A stretch of DNA of 64,000 nt from the NCBI RefSeq assembly GCF_039566955.1, contig NZ_CP154796.1:2108001-2172000 (forward strand), given 5' to 3'. Origin of the DNA: Micromonospora sp. DSM 45708 (lineage in GTDB: Bacteria; Actinomycetota; Actinomycetes; Mycobacteriales; Micromonosporaceae). How positions within the stretch are numbered: the first letter of the stretch is position 1; every line of letters begins with the position of its first letter. The notes below the pieces were generated by a model. The model made no database searches. It was given only the letters and a program-made list of their open reading frames with translations, and was not told where the DNA came from. The position numbers were made by a program, and so were the translations under genes. Below are positions 1 through 8,456 of this stretch, piece by piece.

Positions 1-942
1 GGTGCGCGCGCCCTGAAGCGAGGCCAGGATCCGCAGGGTGGCCGGTGCCAGGGACGGTGTGAACGGCAGCGCCTGCAGACAGGTGAGCAGACTGTCCCGG
101 CCGAACAGGGTCATGAACCAGGGCAGCCCGGCGGCCGGCACGGTGGCGCCGCCGAGTGAGAGCGGCGCGAACCGCAACGCCGCCAGGTCCACCAGACTGC
201 GTTGGTAGACCTGGCGCAGCACCGGGCTGTCGGTGTCCAGGGTCGGAGCCGCCGCCACCCAGGCACGTACGCTGTCGGGCAGGGTCGACGCGTCGGGCCG
301 GTGGACCCGGAGCCCGGCCCGCAGGTCGACGCCGTCGGGTCGCGGCGCTCTCATCTCGGCCCTCACCTCGACCGTCCAACTGGATCCGGCGTCCAGCCGG
401 ACCGGGAAGTCGAGGTGCTCCGGGGTGAAGGTCGCCGGCTGGCTGGCCGTGAGGACGACCTCCCGTTGGAAGGTGGCACGGCGATAGCCCAGCCGTAGCT
501 CGTCGGGGGTGACGTGCGCGTAGCGTTCGCCCACCTTCGCGTCGGCAGCGAACTTGATCTCGAAGATGTCGGCGAAGTCGGCGGCCACCTCTAGACGCAC
601 CGCGAGGTCGAGGTCCGACTCGCCGTAGTTGAAGACGGTGACGGTCTCGACCAGGTCGGCGCCGATGCGGCGTCGTCGGATCGCGGACACGTCCGCCTGG
701 ACGTAGTCCATCCGGCCGCCGGGCACGAGGAAGAACGCCACCTCGAAGTACTGGCTGTCGTCCACCGAGAGGGCGGTCATCCGCTCGCCGTCGATGGTGA
801 GCACCCACCGGGACAGGTAGCGCGAGTCGGCGGTGAACAGGCCCACCGGCGCGGCCGACGAGGCCTCGATGTCCCCACTGCTGTCGGAGACGACGAACGT
901 GTTCCCGTCGATGCAGGACACGGTGCCCGGCACGTCCCTCAC
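1..942 (-). CDS. Glycogen debranching enzyme-type protein (N-terminal part, cut by window edge)
   Basis: The minus-strand frame is open for 314 codons from a GTG at 942 to the left edge, so the C-terminus is missing. The N-terminus has the pattern of the debranching-enzyme N-terminal domain (VPGTVSCIDGNTFVVSDSSG, then APVGLFTADSRYLSRW). A later segment, AGLPWFMTLFGRDSLLTCLQ, matches the start of the (alpha/alpha)6 amylo-alpha-1,6-glucosidase/GH15-like catalytic region. Family knowledge: such proteins hydrolyse alpha-1,6 branches or related glycosidic bonds in the cytoplasm. No signal peptide is visible. The GTG overlaps the TGA of the upstream SCP2 gene (GTGA, 939-942), which fixes the start and implies translational coupling. 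The exact substrate cannot be told from this half. Confidence 0.85.
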   Translation of the reverse strand, partial: MRDVPGTVSCIDGNTFVVSDSSGDIEASSAAPVGLFTADSRYLSRWVLTIDGERMTALSVDDSQYFEVAFFLVPGGRMDYVQADVSAIRRRRIGADLVETVTVFNYGESDLDLAVRLEVAADFADIFEIKFAADAKVGERYAHVTPDELRLGYRRATFQREVVLTASQPATFTPEHLDFPVRLDAGSSWTVEVRAEMRAPRPDGVDLRAGLRVHRPDASTLPDSVRAWVAAAPTLDTDSPVLRQVYQRSLVDLAALRFAPLSLGGATVPAAGLPWFMTLFGRDSLLTCLQALPFTPSLAPATLRILASLQGART

Positions 943-1298
943 GCGGCGCCTCCACCCTGCCGGCCGGCCGCCGTCACGGGCGCGGGGAACAGCCGTCCGA
1001 TCCGCAGTGCCAGCGCGAGGTCACCGTCGACCATGATCTCGCCCCGGGCGATCGCCGCCAGCCCGTTCATCCCGCCGGCCACCATCGCCACGGCGGTCTG
1101 TTCGGAGAGGGTGATGACCGTGGTGGCGGGGCCGTCGTCCTCGGTGACCCGCAGCCGCCCGTGGTCGATGTCGAGCCGCCGGTGGCGTACCCCTCGGTCG
1201 TCGCGGATGTCGAACCGCACGCTGCCGCTGACCTTGACGAGCCGCTCGTCGGAGCCGTTGCGACCCAGACCGTCGAAGAAGGCGTCGATCGACGTCAC
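939..1298 (-). CDS. SCP2 sterol-binding-domain protein
   Basis: A 119-residue protein begins at GTG 1298 behind a good RBS (GAGGAGG, 5 nt away). The sequence has the shape of a stand-alone SCP2 (sterol carrier protein 2-like) domain: an alternating beta-strand N-half (SGSVRFDIRDDRGVRHRRLD), then TVITLSEQTAVAMVAGGMNGLAAIARGEIMVDGDLALALRIGRLF, where the MxGxxNGxxAxxxGxxxxxGDxxLA pattern is typical of the family. Family knowledge: a hydrophobic pocket for lipid-like ligands; its role in actinobacteria is mostly unknown. It is translationally coupled to the downstream debranching-type gene by a 4-nt overlap, so the two probably share a process, perhaps storage-carbohydrate handling. Confidence 0.75.
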   Translation of the reverse strand: MTSIDAFFDGLGRNGSDERLVKVSGSVRFDIRDDRGVRHRRLDIDHGRLRVTEDDGPATTVITLSEQTAVAMVAGGMNGLAAIARGEIMVDGDLALALRIGRLFPAPVTAAGRQGGGAA

Positions 1299-1489
1299 CC
1301 GGACCTCCTCGCTGCCACCGGTGCCTGGCCGGCGTCGGCTACCCGCCCCGGGCTGGCTCTAACACCGGGCACGCCGTCGGAGCGGGCGGAAACCACGCAC
1401 ATGGAGCGATCTGCGGAACCCGTCCATCCCGCCCGGGCCGTCCCGTCCCGGTCGCGGGGGTCGAGGACACCGAGGCGGTTCCGTGCCTC

Positions 1490-3844
1490 TCAGGGCGCCC
1501 AGGGTGTCGTGATGTTCCAGGTGCTGTCCGCGGCCCACAGCGCGGGTGAGTTCCACACCTCGCCGCCCGTGCCGTTGCTCAGCCAGACCTCGGCGTTGTA
1601 GTGCCGCAGGTACCTGCCGCGGAAGTTGTAGGACTCCAACGAAATCCCGCTCCCGGTGACCCCGACCCGGGCGCACCAGGTCGCATCCGCGCGCAGCAGC
1701 GCCGAGCCGTCGTTCGGCGAGTTGCGCACGCGCGAGTCCTGGTGCCGGAGGAACTGCCCGGGGAAGTTGACCGACTCGAACGAATAGCACGCCGCGTCGG
1801 CCAGACCTGCCCGGACCGTGTAGGTCGCGTCGTTCCTGAGCAACGCCGAGCTGTTCCCGTCCACGACCTCGGTGTAGGCGAGGCCGTCCCGATGCCGCAG
1901 GAACCGGTTGGTGAGCCCGGGAGTCGTCACCTGTAGGGAACGCCGGGTGTTCAGTGGCAGCGCCACCGGCGCCGAGCTGCCGATGGATCTCGACGCGTCG
2001 ATGAGGGACAGGTTGGCGGCGCGTACCCGGGCCTGGTCCATCTTGACCACCTGCCGGTCGTAGGTGAGGAATCCGTTCAGCTCACCCTCCTGGTCGGCGA
2101 TCTCGGTGTAGACCGAGGCGCTCAGCCCCTTGCCGAGCATCAGGTTCTGCGTGCCCTGCACCAGGCCGACGTAGCGGTCGGTCAGCGCGGTGGAGTCCGG
2201 TTGCCACTCGTACGCGAAGAAGTTCCCGTTCGGGCTCCACTCGTGTCCGGGCGCGCGCAGGCCCAGGCCGCCGAACTCGCCGAGCACGGCGATCCGGCTG
2301 CTCGACGGCACCGGCGAGTCCGGACCCAGATAGACGTGCCAGTCGTTGATGTCGCCGTTGCCCGGATCGCCCAACGACTGACAGCAGTTGTATCCGCTGT
2401 GCGCGTTGACCAGCCGGGTCGGGTCCTGGTTCTTCACGTTCCCGGCGACCCGGCGCGTGTCGGCCAGCGCACGCTCCCCCCATCCCTCGTTGTAGACGGT
2501 GTAGGTCACGACGGCCGGCGAGCTGCGATGCTCGTCCACGATCTCGCGGGTCTCGGCTTCGAGCTGCGCCTGCTGCGCGTCGGTCGCGTTGATGTCCTGC
2601 GCGGTCAGTGACGGGATGTCCTGCCACACCAGCAGACCGAGCCGGTCGGCGTGGTAGAACCAGCGCTGCGGTTCGACCTTGATGTGCTTGCGCACCATGT
2701 TGAAGCCGAGGTCCTTGTGTTTCTGCAGGTCGAAGGCGAGCGCCGCGTCGGTGGGTGCGGTGTAGAGCCCGTCCGGCCAGAACCCCTGGTCCAGCGTGCC
2801 GGTCTGGAAGACGAACTGGCCGTTGAGCATGGGCCGCAGAACACCGTTGACCACGCCGGTGCTGATCTCGCGCATGCCGAAGTAGTGCGTGGTCCGGTCG
2901 ACCTGACCGCCCGCGGCATTGCGCAGGGTGATGCGCAGGTTGTAGAGGAACGGGTCGTCGGGGGACCAGCGACGGGCGCTCGGCACGGGCACCTTGAACT
3001 CGGCGAAGCCGCCGGTGGCGGAGCCGACCACGGTGGTGCCGTTGAGCGCTTCGGCCAGGACCTGGTGACCGGTGACGTCCCCGCGCGTGAAGACCCGGAC
3101 GCGGAGGGTGTTGTCGGCCAGGCTCGGGTAGAGGTCGACGCTGCTGATCGACGCCGTCGGCACCGGTTCCAACCACACCGTCTGCCAGATGCCCGAGCTC
3201 GGCGTGTAGAAGATCCCACCGGGCTGCCTGGTCTGCTTGCCGATCGGCGGCAGACTGCCGTTCTGCCGGCTGTCCGTCGGGTCCCACACCTTCACCACGA
3301 TCTCGTTCGCGCCGCTCCGCAACCGCGCGGTGACATCGAAGGTGAAGGCGTCGTAGCCGCCGGTGTGACCACCGACCGCGGCGCCGTTGACCCAGACGGT
3401 GGTCTGCCAGTCGACGGCGCCGAAGTGGAGCAGCACCCGGCGTCCGCCCCAGCTCTCGGGCACCGTCACGGCCCGCCGGTAGAACAGGTAGTTGCGGCTG
3501 TCGCCGGCAGCGCGGCGCACCCCGGACAGTGCGCTCTCCACCGGGAACGGCACGTTGACCCGCTCGGGCAGATCGGTGTCGAACGGTGGGGCGTCGTCGG
3601 TGGCGGATTGGCGTAGCTGCCATTCGCCGTTCAGGTTGAGCCACTCCGGCCGGGTCATCTGCGGTCGCGGGTAGTCCGGCAGCGGCACGCCGTCGAGGGC
3701 CTGGGCGGTCCAGGGGGTGGTCAGCGGCGGGCTCTTGGCCGGCACGGCGCGCGCCGGCGCGGCCGGCGTGGTGAGCAGGCCGGCGACCAGGGTGAGAACG
3801 GCCAGGAGGGGTGCGGCGAGGCGGACGGGATCGGGACGTGTCAT
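1490..3844 (-). CDS. Secreted GH2 beta-glycosidase with C-terminal CBM42/AbfB-like domain
   Basis: A 784-residue secreted enzyme. Residues 1-33 form a Sec signal peptide (hydrophobic LAAPLLAVLTLVAGLLT, then an ARA-like cleavage site). Residues about 75-200 match the GH2 sugar-binding jelly roll (WLNLNGEWQLR, FGAVDWQTTVWVNG), followed by an immunoglobulin-like domain and a TIM barrel. The barrel shows RKHIKVEPQRWFYHADRLGLLVWQD, the acid/base motif YNEGWGE (Glu453) and GEFGG (Glu523), the presumed nucleophile. The last ~150 residues contain repeated FLRHRDG / FLRHQDSR / YLRHYN beta-trefoil units, as in AbfB (CBM42) arabinose-binding domains. Family members include beta-galactosidases, glucuronidases and mannosidases; the CBM42-like tail suggests arabinoxylan-type substrates (inference). 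The start at 3844 has GGAGA 5 nt upstream. Confidence 0.88.
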   Translation of the reverse strand: MTRPDPVRLAAPLLAVLTLVAGLLTTPAAPARAVPAKSPPLTTPWTAQALDGVPLPDYPRPQMTRPEWLNLNGEWQLRQSATDDAPPFDTDLPERVNVPFPVESALSGVRRAAGDSRNYLFYRRAVTVPESWGGRRVLLHFGAVDWQTTVWVNGAAVGGHTGGYDAFTFDVTARLRSGANEIVVKVWDPTDSRQNGSLPPIGKQTRQPGGIFYTPSSGIWQTVWLEPVPTASISSVDLYPSLADNTLRVRVFTRGDVTGHQVLAEALNGTTVVGSATGGFAEFKVPVPSARRWSPDDPFLYNLRITLRNAAGGQVDRTTHYFGMREISTGVVNGVLRPMLNGQFVFQTGTLDQGFWPDGLYTAPTDAALAFDLQKHKDLGFNMVRKHIKVEPQRWFYHADRLGLLVWQDIPSLTAQDINATDAQQAQLEAETREIVDEHRSSPAVVTYTVYNEGWGERALADTRRVAGNVKNQDPTRLVNAHSGYNCCQSLGDPGNGDINDWHVYLGPDSPVPSSSRIAVLGEFGGLGLRAPGHEWSPNGNFFAYEWQPDSTALTDRYVGLVQGTQNLMLGKGLSASVYTEIADQEGELNGFLTYDRQVVKMDQARVRAANLSLIDASRSIGSSAPVALPLNTRRSLQVTTPGLTNRFLRHRDGLAYTEVVDGNSSALLRNDATYTVRAGLADAACYSFESVNFPGQFLRHQDSRVRNSPNDGSALLRADATWCARVGVTGSGISLESYNFRGRYLRHYNAEVWLSNGTGGEVWNSPALWAADSTWNITTPWAP

Positions 3845-3955
3845 GCCGTCTCCATCGGACGGGCCGTCAGGGCCGAGCTGCGCCGCCGGCGGCTGGCGGG
3901 TGTCCGGCGGCCGATCAGGTCAGGTCGGTCCCGACGTCGCTGCCGTCTGTATGAC

Positions 3956-3985
3956 GTTATAGAGCCCTGACGGACAACCCGTCAA
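3956..3985 (-). promoter_or_regulatory. Promoter of GH2 gene with overlapping inverted repeat
   Basis: Read on the minus strand, TTGACG (3985-3980), an 18-nt spacer and TATAAC (3961-3956) make a near-consensus housekeeping promoter. It lies 112 nt before the GH2 start and leaves a leader of about 105 nt. A perfect inverted repeat TGACGG-N5-CCGTCA (3968-3984) covers the -35 box and spacer and is a plausible repressor site. Confidence 0.6.
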
Positions 3986-4100
3986 TCCTCATCCATCGAT
4001 ATGTCGCATCGCGTCAACCGTCGGGCCGGCAAGCCGTTCCCAGGTGCTCGGGGGAGTGAGGCAAACCGTGGCGGTGCGGCAAGGCGACGGCGCCGCACCC

Positions 4101-4131
4101 CTGGACAACTTCAGTTAACAAACCTAATAAT
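4101..4131 (+). promoter_or_regulatory. Chitinase promoter with conserved GTTAACA spacer element
   Basis: CTGGAC (-35, 4101-4106), an 18-nt spacer and TAATAA (-10, 4125-4130) lie about 50 nt before the chitinase start. The block 4101-4132 matches the region before the second chitinase (5798-5829) at 25 of 32 positions. The longest shared words are CTGGAC, GTTAACA and CCTAATAATT. GTTAACA sits inside the spacer, where a shared regulator could bind. Confidence 0.6.
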
Positions 4132-4179
4132 TAGCCTCCCGTCGATACCCCTCGGGCGGGCACCTCTCGGGAGGACCGG

Positions 4180-5730
4180 ATGGCGCGCAGATTCCGAACA
4201 CCGTTCCTGGCCGCCCTGGCGGCCCTGGTCACCGCCGCCGCGGCGACCCTGACCCTCGCCGATCCGGCCCTGGCCGCCGGTCCGACGGCCACGTTCACCA
4301 AGACCTCCGACTGGGGCACCGGCTGGGAGGGCCGTTACACCATCACCAACGGCGGGTCGAGCACGATCACCGGCTGGCAGGTCGCCGTCACGCTTCCGGC
4401 GGGCACCACCCTCGGCTCGTACTGGGACGCCACGGTCACCAGCGTCGGACAGCGGCACACCTTCACCAACCGCTCCTGGAACGGCACGCTGGCCCCCGGC
4501 GCGTCGGTGTCGTTCGGCTTCCTGGCCACCGGCTCCGGCTCGCCCGTCGACTGCACACTCAACGGCGCGCCGTGCGGGGGTGGCGCACCCCCCACCACGA
4601 CACCGCCCACCACCGCCCCGCCCACGACACCGCCACCGACCACGACACCGCCCACCACCGTGCCGCCGACAACCCCGCCGCCCACCAGTCCGCCGAACAC
4701 CGGGCTGCCGAAGCATGCCCTGATCGGCTACCTGCACGCCAGCTTCGCCAACGGCGCCGGGTACCTGCGGATGGCCGACGTGCCCGCGGACTGGGACGTC
4801 ATCAACCTCGCCTTCGGCGAGCCCACCTCCGTCACCTCCGGCGACATCCGCTTCCAGCTCTGCCCGGTCGCCGAGTGCCCCACCGTGGAGACCGAGGCCC
4901 AGTTCGTCGCCGCGATCCGCGCCAAGCAACAGCAGGGCAAGAAGGTGCTGCTGTCCATCGGGGGCCAGAACGGACAGGTGCAACTCACCACGACCGCCGC
5001 CCGGGACACGTTCGTCCGCTCGGTGTCGGCGATCATCGACCGGTACGGCCTCGACGGCCTGGACATCGACTTCGAGGGCCACTCCCTCTACCTCGACACC
5101 GGCGACACCGACTTCCGCAACCCGACCACGCCGGTCGTGGTGAACCTGATCTCGGCGATCCGCACCCTCAAGCAGCGCTACGGCAGCGGCTTCGTGCTCA
5201 CCATGGCCCCGGAGACGTTCTTCGTGCAGCTCGGCTACCAGTTCTACGGCTCCGGCCCGTGGGGCGGCCAGGACCCCAGGGCCGGGTCCTACCTGCCGGT
5301 GATCCACGCGCTACGCGACATCCTCACCGTCCTGCACGTCCAGGACTACAACTCCGGCCCCATCGTCGGGCTCGACGGCCAGTACCACACGATGGGCAGC
5401 GCCGACTTCCACATCGCGATGACGGACATGCTGCTGGCCGGCTTCCCCGTCGCCGGGAACGCCAACGCCGTCTTCCCCGCGCTGCGCGAGGACCAGGTCG
5501 CGTTCGGCGCACCCTCCTCCACCAGCGCCGGCAACGGCTACCTCGCCCCCGCCGGCGTGCAACAGGCGGTCACCTGCCTCGTTCGAGGCCAGAACTGCGG
5601 CGGATACAGCCCCCGCAGCGGCACCAACCCCTCCTTCCGGGGCCTGATGACCTGGTCCATCAACTGGGACCGGTACTACTCCTGGGAGTTCCGGCTCAAC
5701 CACGGCCCGTTCCTCAAGGCGCTGCCCTGA
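4180..5730 (+). CDS. Secreted chitinase, CBM2 + GH18
   Basis: A 516-residue exported chitinase. Residues 1-31 are a Sec signal peptide (hydrophobic core AALAALVTAAAATLTLA). Residues ~32-130 form a cellulose/chitin-binding CBM2 (TATFTKTSDWGTGWEGRYTI, SWNGTLAPGASVSFGF, ending in a Cys pair). A Pro/Thr linker spans residues ~137-173. The rest is a GH18 barrel starting LPKHALIGYLHASFANG, with strand KKVLLSIGGQNG and the catalytic DxxDxDxE motif in DGLDIDFEG (acid Glu299). Family knowledge: it cleaves beta-1,4 GlcNAc bonds with retention by substrate assistance. It follows the promoter at 4101-4131. The start ATG has GGGAGGA 5-8 nt upstream. The layout resembles Streptomyces ChiC-type enzymes. Confidence 0.93.
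   Translation: MARRFRTPFLAALAALVTAAAATLTLADPALAAGPTATFTKTSDWGTGWEGRYTITNGGSSTITGWQVAVTLPAGTTLGSYWDATVTSVGQRHTFTNRSWNGTLAPGASVSFGFLATGSGSPVDCTLNGAPCGGGAPPTTTPPTTAPPTTPPPTTTPPTTVPPTTPPPTSPPNTGLPKHALIGYLHASFANGAGYLRMADVPADWDVINLAFGEPTSVTSGDIRFQLCPVAECPTVETEAQFVAAIRAKQQQGKKVLLSIGGQNGQVQLTTTAARDTFVRSVSAIIDRYGLDGLDIDFEGHSLYLDTGDTDFRNPTTPVVVNLISAIRTLKQRYGSGFVLTMAPETFFVQLGYQFYGSGPWGGQDPRAGSYLPVIHALRDILTVLHVQDYNSGPIVGLDGQYHTMGSADFHIAMTDMLLAGFPVAGNANAVFPALREDQVAFGAPSSTSAGNGYLAPAGVQQAVTCLVRGQNCGGYSPRSGTNPSFRGLMTWSINWDRYYSWEFRLNHGPFLKALP
4588..4700 (+). repeat. Low-complexity Pro/Thr linker repeat in chitinase gene
   Basis: Short imperfect repeats of CCACCACGACACCGCC type encode the PPTT-rich flexible linker between the CBM2 and GH18 domains. 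A similar tract occurs at about 6127-6230 in the next gene. Confidence 0.8.
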
Positions 5731-5797
5731 CCCGACGGTGCCCGACCCTCGACGACCCCCTGGCACTCCTCGGTCAGAAATTCAAGATGGTCTAACT

Positions 5798-5828
5798 CTG
5801 GACCTTTACTGTTAACACTCCTAATAAT
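5798..5828 (+). promoter_or_regulatory. Second copy of the chitinase promoter element
   Basis: CTGGAC (5798-5803), 18 nt including GTTAACA, and TAATAA (5822-5827) lie 44 nt before the second chitinase start. The spacing and words match the element at 4101-4131, although most surrounding sequence differs, so the match is probably functional. No such element precedes the third chitinase gene, only 19 nt behind the second, so genes two and three are probably one transcript. Confidence 0.62.
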
Positions 5829-5871
5829 TGGTTCCCCGGCTCCGACCCCCTCCGGAAGGCCCACCTCACTC

Positions 5872-7140
5872 ATGCGCCGTCCCGTCCTGCTCGCCCTGGC
5901 CGCCGTCCTGGCCGCCGGTGCCACCTCCGTCCATCTGGCGTCGTCCGCCTCCGCAGCCGCCGCGTGCTACCCCACCTGGTCGTCGTCCGCCGTGTACGTC
6001 GGCGGCGGCCAGGCGTCCTACCAGGGCGTCAACTACCAGGCCAAGTGGTGGACCCAGAACGACAACCCGGCCACGCACAGCGGCCAGTGGGACGTCTGGG
6101 CCAACCAGGGCACCTGCGGCGGCGGCACCACCCCCACCACCCCGCCGCCCACCTCGCGACCCCCGACCACCCCGCCACCCACCACCCCGCCACCCCCGAC
6201 CACCCCGCCACCCACCACCCCGCCGCCGACCGGCAACGGCCAGCTCCCGAAGCACTTCCTCACCGGGTACTGGCAGAACTTCGACAACCCGGCCCAGGAG
6301 ATCCGGCTCCGTGACGTTCCAGCCTCCTACGACCTGGTCGCGGTCGCGTTCGCCGACGCGACGAGCACACCGGGCGCGGTGTCCTTCGGCATCGACGCGG
6401 GCCTGAGCGCCTCGCTCGGCGGCTACACCAACACCGACTTCAAGAACGACGTCGCCACCCTGCACGCGCGCGGCAAGAAGGTCATCATCTCCGTCGGCGG
6501 CGAGCGCGGCACCATCTCGGTCGCCAGTTCCAGCGCCGCCACCAACTTCGCCAACTCGATCGTCGACCTCATCGGAACCTACGGGTTCGACGGTGTCGAC
6601 ATCGACCTGGAGAACGGCGTCAACGCGACGTACATGACCCAGGCGCTGCGCGACATCCGCAACCGGACGAGCGCCAACCTGATCATCACGATGGCACCGC
6701 AGACGATCGACATGCAGAGCACCGGCGCCCAGTACTTCCAGTTGGCGCTGAACATCAAGGACATCCTGACCGTCGTCCACACCCAGTTCTACAACTCCGG
6801 CGCGATGCTCGGCTGCGACAACACCGCCGCGTACGGCCAGGGATCGGTCAACTTCCTCGTGGCGCTGGCCTGCATCCAGCTCGAGAACGGGCTCCGGCCG
6901 GACCAGGTCTCCCTCGGACTGCCGGCCGCACCGAGCGCCGCCGGCGGCGGCTACGTCAACCCCTCGGTGGTCAACCAGGCCCTCGACTGCCTCGCCTACG
7001 GCACCAACTGCGGCTCCTTCAGGCCGCCGCGCACCTACCCCGGAATCCGTGGCGCGATGACCTGGTCGATCAACTGGGACGTCACCAACGGCAACGGATT
7101 CGCCAACACCATCCGCCCGCACCTCACCACCCTGCCCTGA
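5872..7140 (+). CDS. Secreted chitinase, CBM5/12 + GH18
   Basis: A 422-residue exported chitinase. A Sec signal peptide (residues 1-27, PVLLALAAVLAAGATSVHLA) is followed by a CBM5/12 chitin-binding module (residues ~30-82; ACYPTWSSSAVYVGGG, NYQAKWWTQ, GQWDVWANQGTC). Then come a long Pro/Thr linker and a GH18 barrel with KKVIISVGGERG and DGVDIDLEN (acid Glu247). The barrel resembles that of the preceding chitinase, but the binding module is of another family, so the two probably act on different faces or forms of chitin (inference). A leader of about 40 nt separates it from its promoter; it is followed after 19 nt by the third chitinase gene. Confidence 0.92.
   Translation: MRRPVLLALAAVLAAGATSVHLASSASAAAACYPTWSSSAVYVGGGQASYQGVNYQAKWWTQNDNPATHSGQWDVWANQGTCGGGTTPTTPPPTSRPPTTPPPTTPPPPTTPPPTTPPPTGNGQLPKHFLTGYWQNFDNPAQEIRLRDVPASYDLVAVAFADATSTPGAVSFGIDAGLSASLGGYTNTDFKNDVATLHARGKKVIISVGGERGTISVASSSAATNFANSIVDLIGTYGFDGVDIDLENGVNATYMTQALRDIRNRTSANLIITMAPQTIDMQSTGAQYFQLALNIKDILTVVHTQFYNSGAMLGCDNTAAYGQGSVNFLVALACIQLENGLRPDQVSLGLPAAPSAAGGGYVNPSVVNQALDCLAYGTNCGSFRPPRTYPGIRGAMTWSINWDVTNGNGFANTIRPHLTTLP
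6010..6134 (+). repeat. 125-bp direct repeat, copy 1 (CBM5/12 coding)
   Basis: This stretch is identical to 7304-7428 except for one base (GAC versus GAG codon at 6061-6063 / 7355-7357). It encodes most of the chitin-binding module. The flanking signal-peptide and catalytic sequences are far less alike, which points to recent gene conversion or module shuffling. Confidence 0.9.
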
Positions 7141-7159
7141 ACCCCCACCGGAGCGTGTC

Positions 7160-8341
7160 ATGAAACTCAGGCAGAAGATCCTGGCCGTCGCCGCAATCGC
7201 GGTCACCGCCACCGCGATCGCGATCGTCCCCATGTCCACGTCGAGCGCGGCCGTGGCCTGCTACCCGACCTGGTCCGCGTCCCAGGCCTACGTCGGCGGT
7301 GGTCAGGCGTCCTACCAGGGCGTCAACTACCAGGCCAAGTGGTGGACCCAGAACGAGAACCCGGCCACGCACAGCGGCCAGTGGGACGTCTGGGCCAACC
7401 AGGGCACCTGCGGCGGCGGCACCACCCCGACCACCCCGCCGCCCACCGGCCCGACCAACCCGCCGCCGGCCGGCAAGATGGCGGCGGCGCCGTACGTCTA
7501 CCCCGGCTGGGGCAACCCGCCGGCGCCCTCGACCATCACCGGTCAGGGCGTCCGCGCGTTCACGGTCGCGTTCGTGCTGGCGAACGGCTGCAACCCGGTC
7601 TGGGACGGTGAGGGCGGCCTGACCGGCGGCGTCCACGAGTCCTGGATCAACCAGGCCAAGGCGGCCGGCGCGACGATCGTCCCGTCGATCGGCGGCTGGC
7701 AGGGCAACAAGCTCGGCCCGAACTGCTCCACCCCGGAGGCCCTCGCCGGCGCCTACCAGAAGGTCATCAACACCTTCGGTCTCAAGGCCATCGACATCGA
7801 CATCGAGAACTACGACGAGTTCGAGAACTACGCGGTCGCCGACCGCATCGTGAGCGCCCTGGGCATCATCAAGCGCAACAACCCCGGCGTCACCACGATT
7901 CTCACCTTCGGCACGACCACGAGTGGACCCAACGTGCACGGCGTCCGGCTGATCAACCAGGCCCGGGCGTTGAACGCCAACGTGGACGTCTTCACCATCA
8001 TGCCGTTCGACTTCGGCGGCGGCAGCGACATGTACACCAGCACCCGCAACGCCGCGGAGGGCCTGAAGAACCAACTGAAGTCCACGTTCGGCTGGAACGA
8101 CCAGACGGCGTACGCGCACATGGGCATCTCCGGGATGAACGGTCTGTCCGACCAGCAGGAGGTCACCACCCCGGAGACCTGGACGCGGATCCGCGACTAC
8201 GCCAGGAGCAGCGGCCTCGCCCGCTTCACCTTCTGGGCGGTGAACCGGGATCGCGGCTGTGCCGGCGGCGGCGTGGTGTCCAACTGCAGCGGCATCGCCC
8301 AGAGTGACTGGGAGTTCAGCCGCATCTCCGCGGGCTTCTAG
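7160..8341 (+). CDS. Secreted chitinase, CBM5/12 + GH18 (different subfamily)
   Basis: A 393-residue exported protein. Signal peptide residues 1-30; CBM5/12 residues ~31-85, nearly identical to the module in the preceding gene; short Pro-rich linker; then a GH18 barrel beginning KMAAAPYVYPGWGNPPAPST. The catalytic motif reads AIDIDIEN (acid Glu216), and later VFTIMPFDFGGG and RFTFWAVNRDRGC follow. This barrel differs from the two upstream ones and resembles bacterial chitinases of the ChiD type (subfamily from memory). It lies 19 nt behind the previous gene with the RBS GGAG, so co-transcription is likely. Confidence 0.9.
   Translation: MKLRQKILAVAAIAVTATAIAIVPMSTSSAAVACYPTWSASQAYVGGGQASYQGVNYQAKWWTQNENPATHSGQWDVWANQGTCGGGTTPTTPPPTGPTNPPPAGKMAAAPYVYPGWGNPPAPSTITGQGVRAFTVAFVLANGCNPVWDGEGGLTGGVHESWINQAKAAGATIVPSIGGWQGNKLGPNCSTPEALAGAYQKVINTFGLKAIDIDIENYDEFENYAVADRIVSALGIIKRNNPGVTTILTFGTTTSGPNVHGVRLINQARALNANVDVFTIMPFDFGGGSDMYTSTRNAAEGLKNQLKSTFGWNDQTAYAHMGISGMNGLSDQQEVTTPETWTRIRDYARSSGLARFTFWAVNRDRGCAGGGVVSNCSGIAQSDWEFSRISAGF
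7304..7428 (+). repeat. 125-bp direct repeat, copy 2 (CBM5/12 coding)
   Basis: Second copy of the unit described at 6010-6134, offset by 1294 bp, with a single mismatch. Confidence 0.9.
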
Positions 8342-8360
8342 CCGGGATCCGGGCCCGGAC

Positions 8361-8422
8361 GGGCGAGGTCTCCGGTGGATGGTTCAGCGACCGAGCAGAA
8401 CCTGGAACCGGAGACCTCGCCC
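8361..8422 (+). terminator. Terminator-like hairpin after chitinase genes
   Basis: The 16-nt arm GGGCGAGGTCTCCGGT (8361-8376) is perfectly complementary to 8407-8422, with a 30-nt loop, beginning 20 nt after the chitinase stop. There is no T-tract, which is common for actinomycete terminators. Confidence 0.6.
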
Positions 8423-8456
8423 ACCGGCCGTGGACAGAACGCCGGTTCCGCCGGCC

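Larger units (their letters stand above)
3845..4179. other. Divergent intergenic region between GH2 and chitinase genes
   Basis: This 335-nt gene-free stretch holds the leftward GH2 promoter (3956-3985) with an overlapping inverted repeat, and the rightward chitinase promoter (4101-4131). The part from about 3990 to 4100 shows no further clear signal; a second TTGACG-like box on the minus strand (near 4014) has no good -10 partner. Confidence 0.6.

Noticed and set aside
1299..1489. Possible terminator or gene between SCP2 and GH2 genes
   Set aside because: Only weak GC palindromes and antisense-like frames were found in these 191 nt.
4588..6230. CRISPR-like short repeats
   Set aside because: They are in-frame Pro/Thr linker codons inside chitinase genes, without spacers of uniform length.
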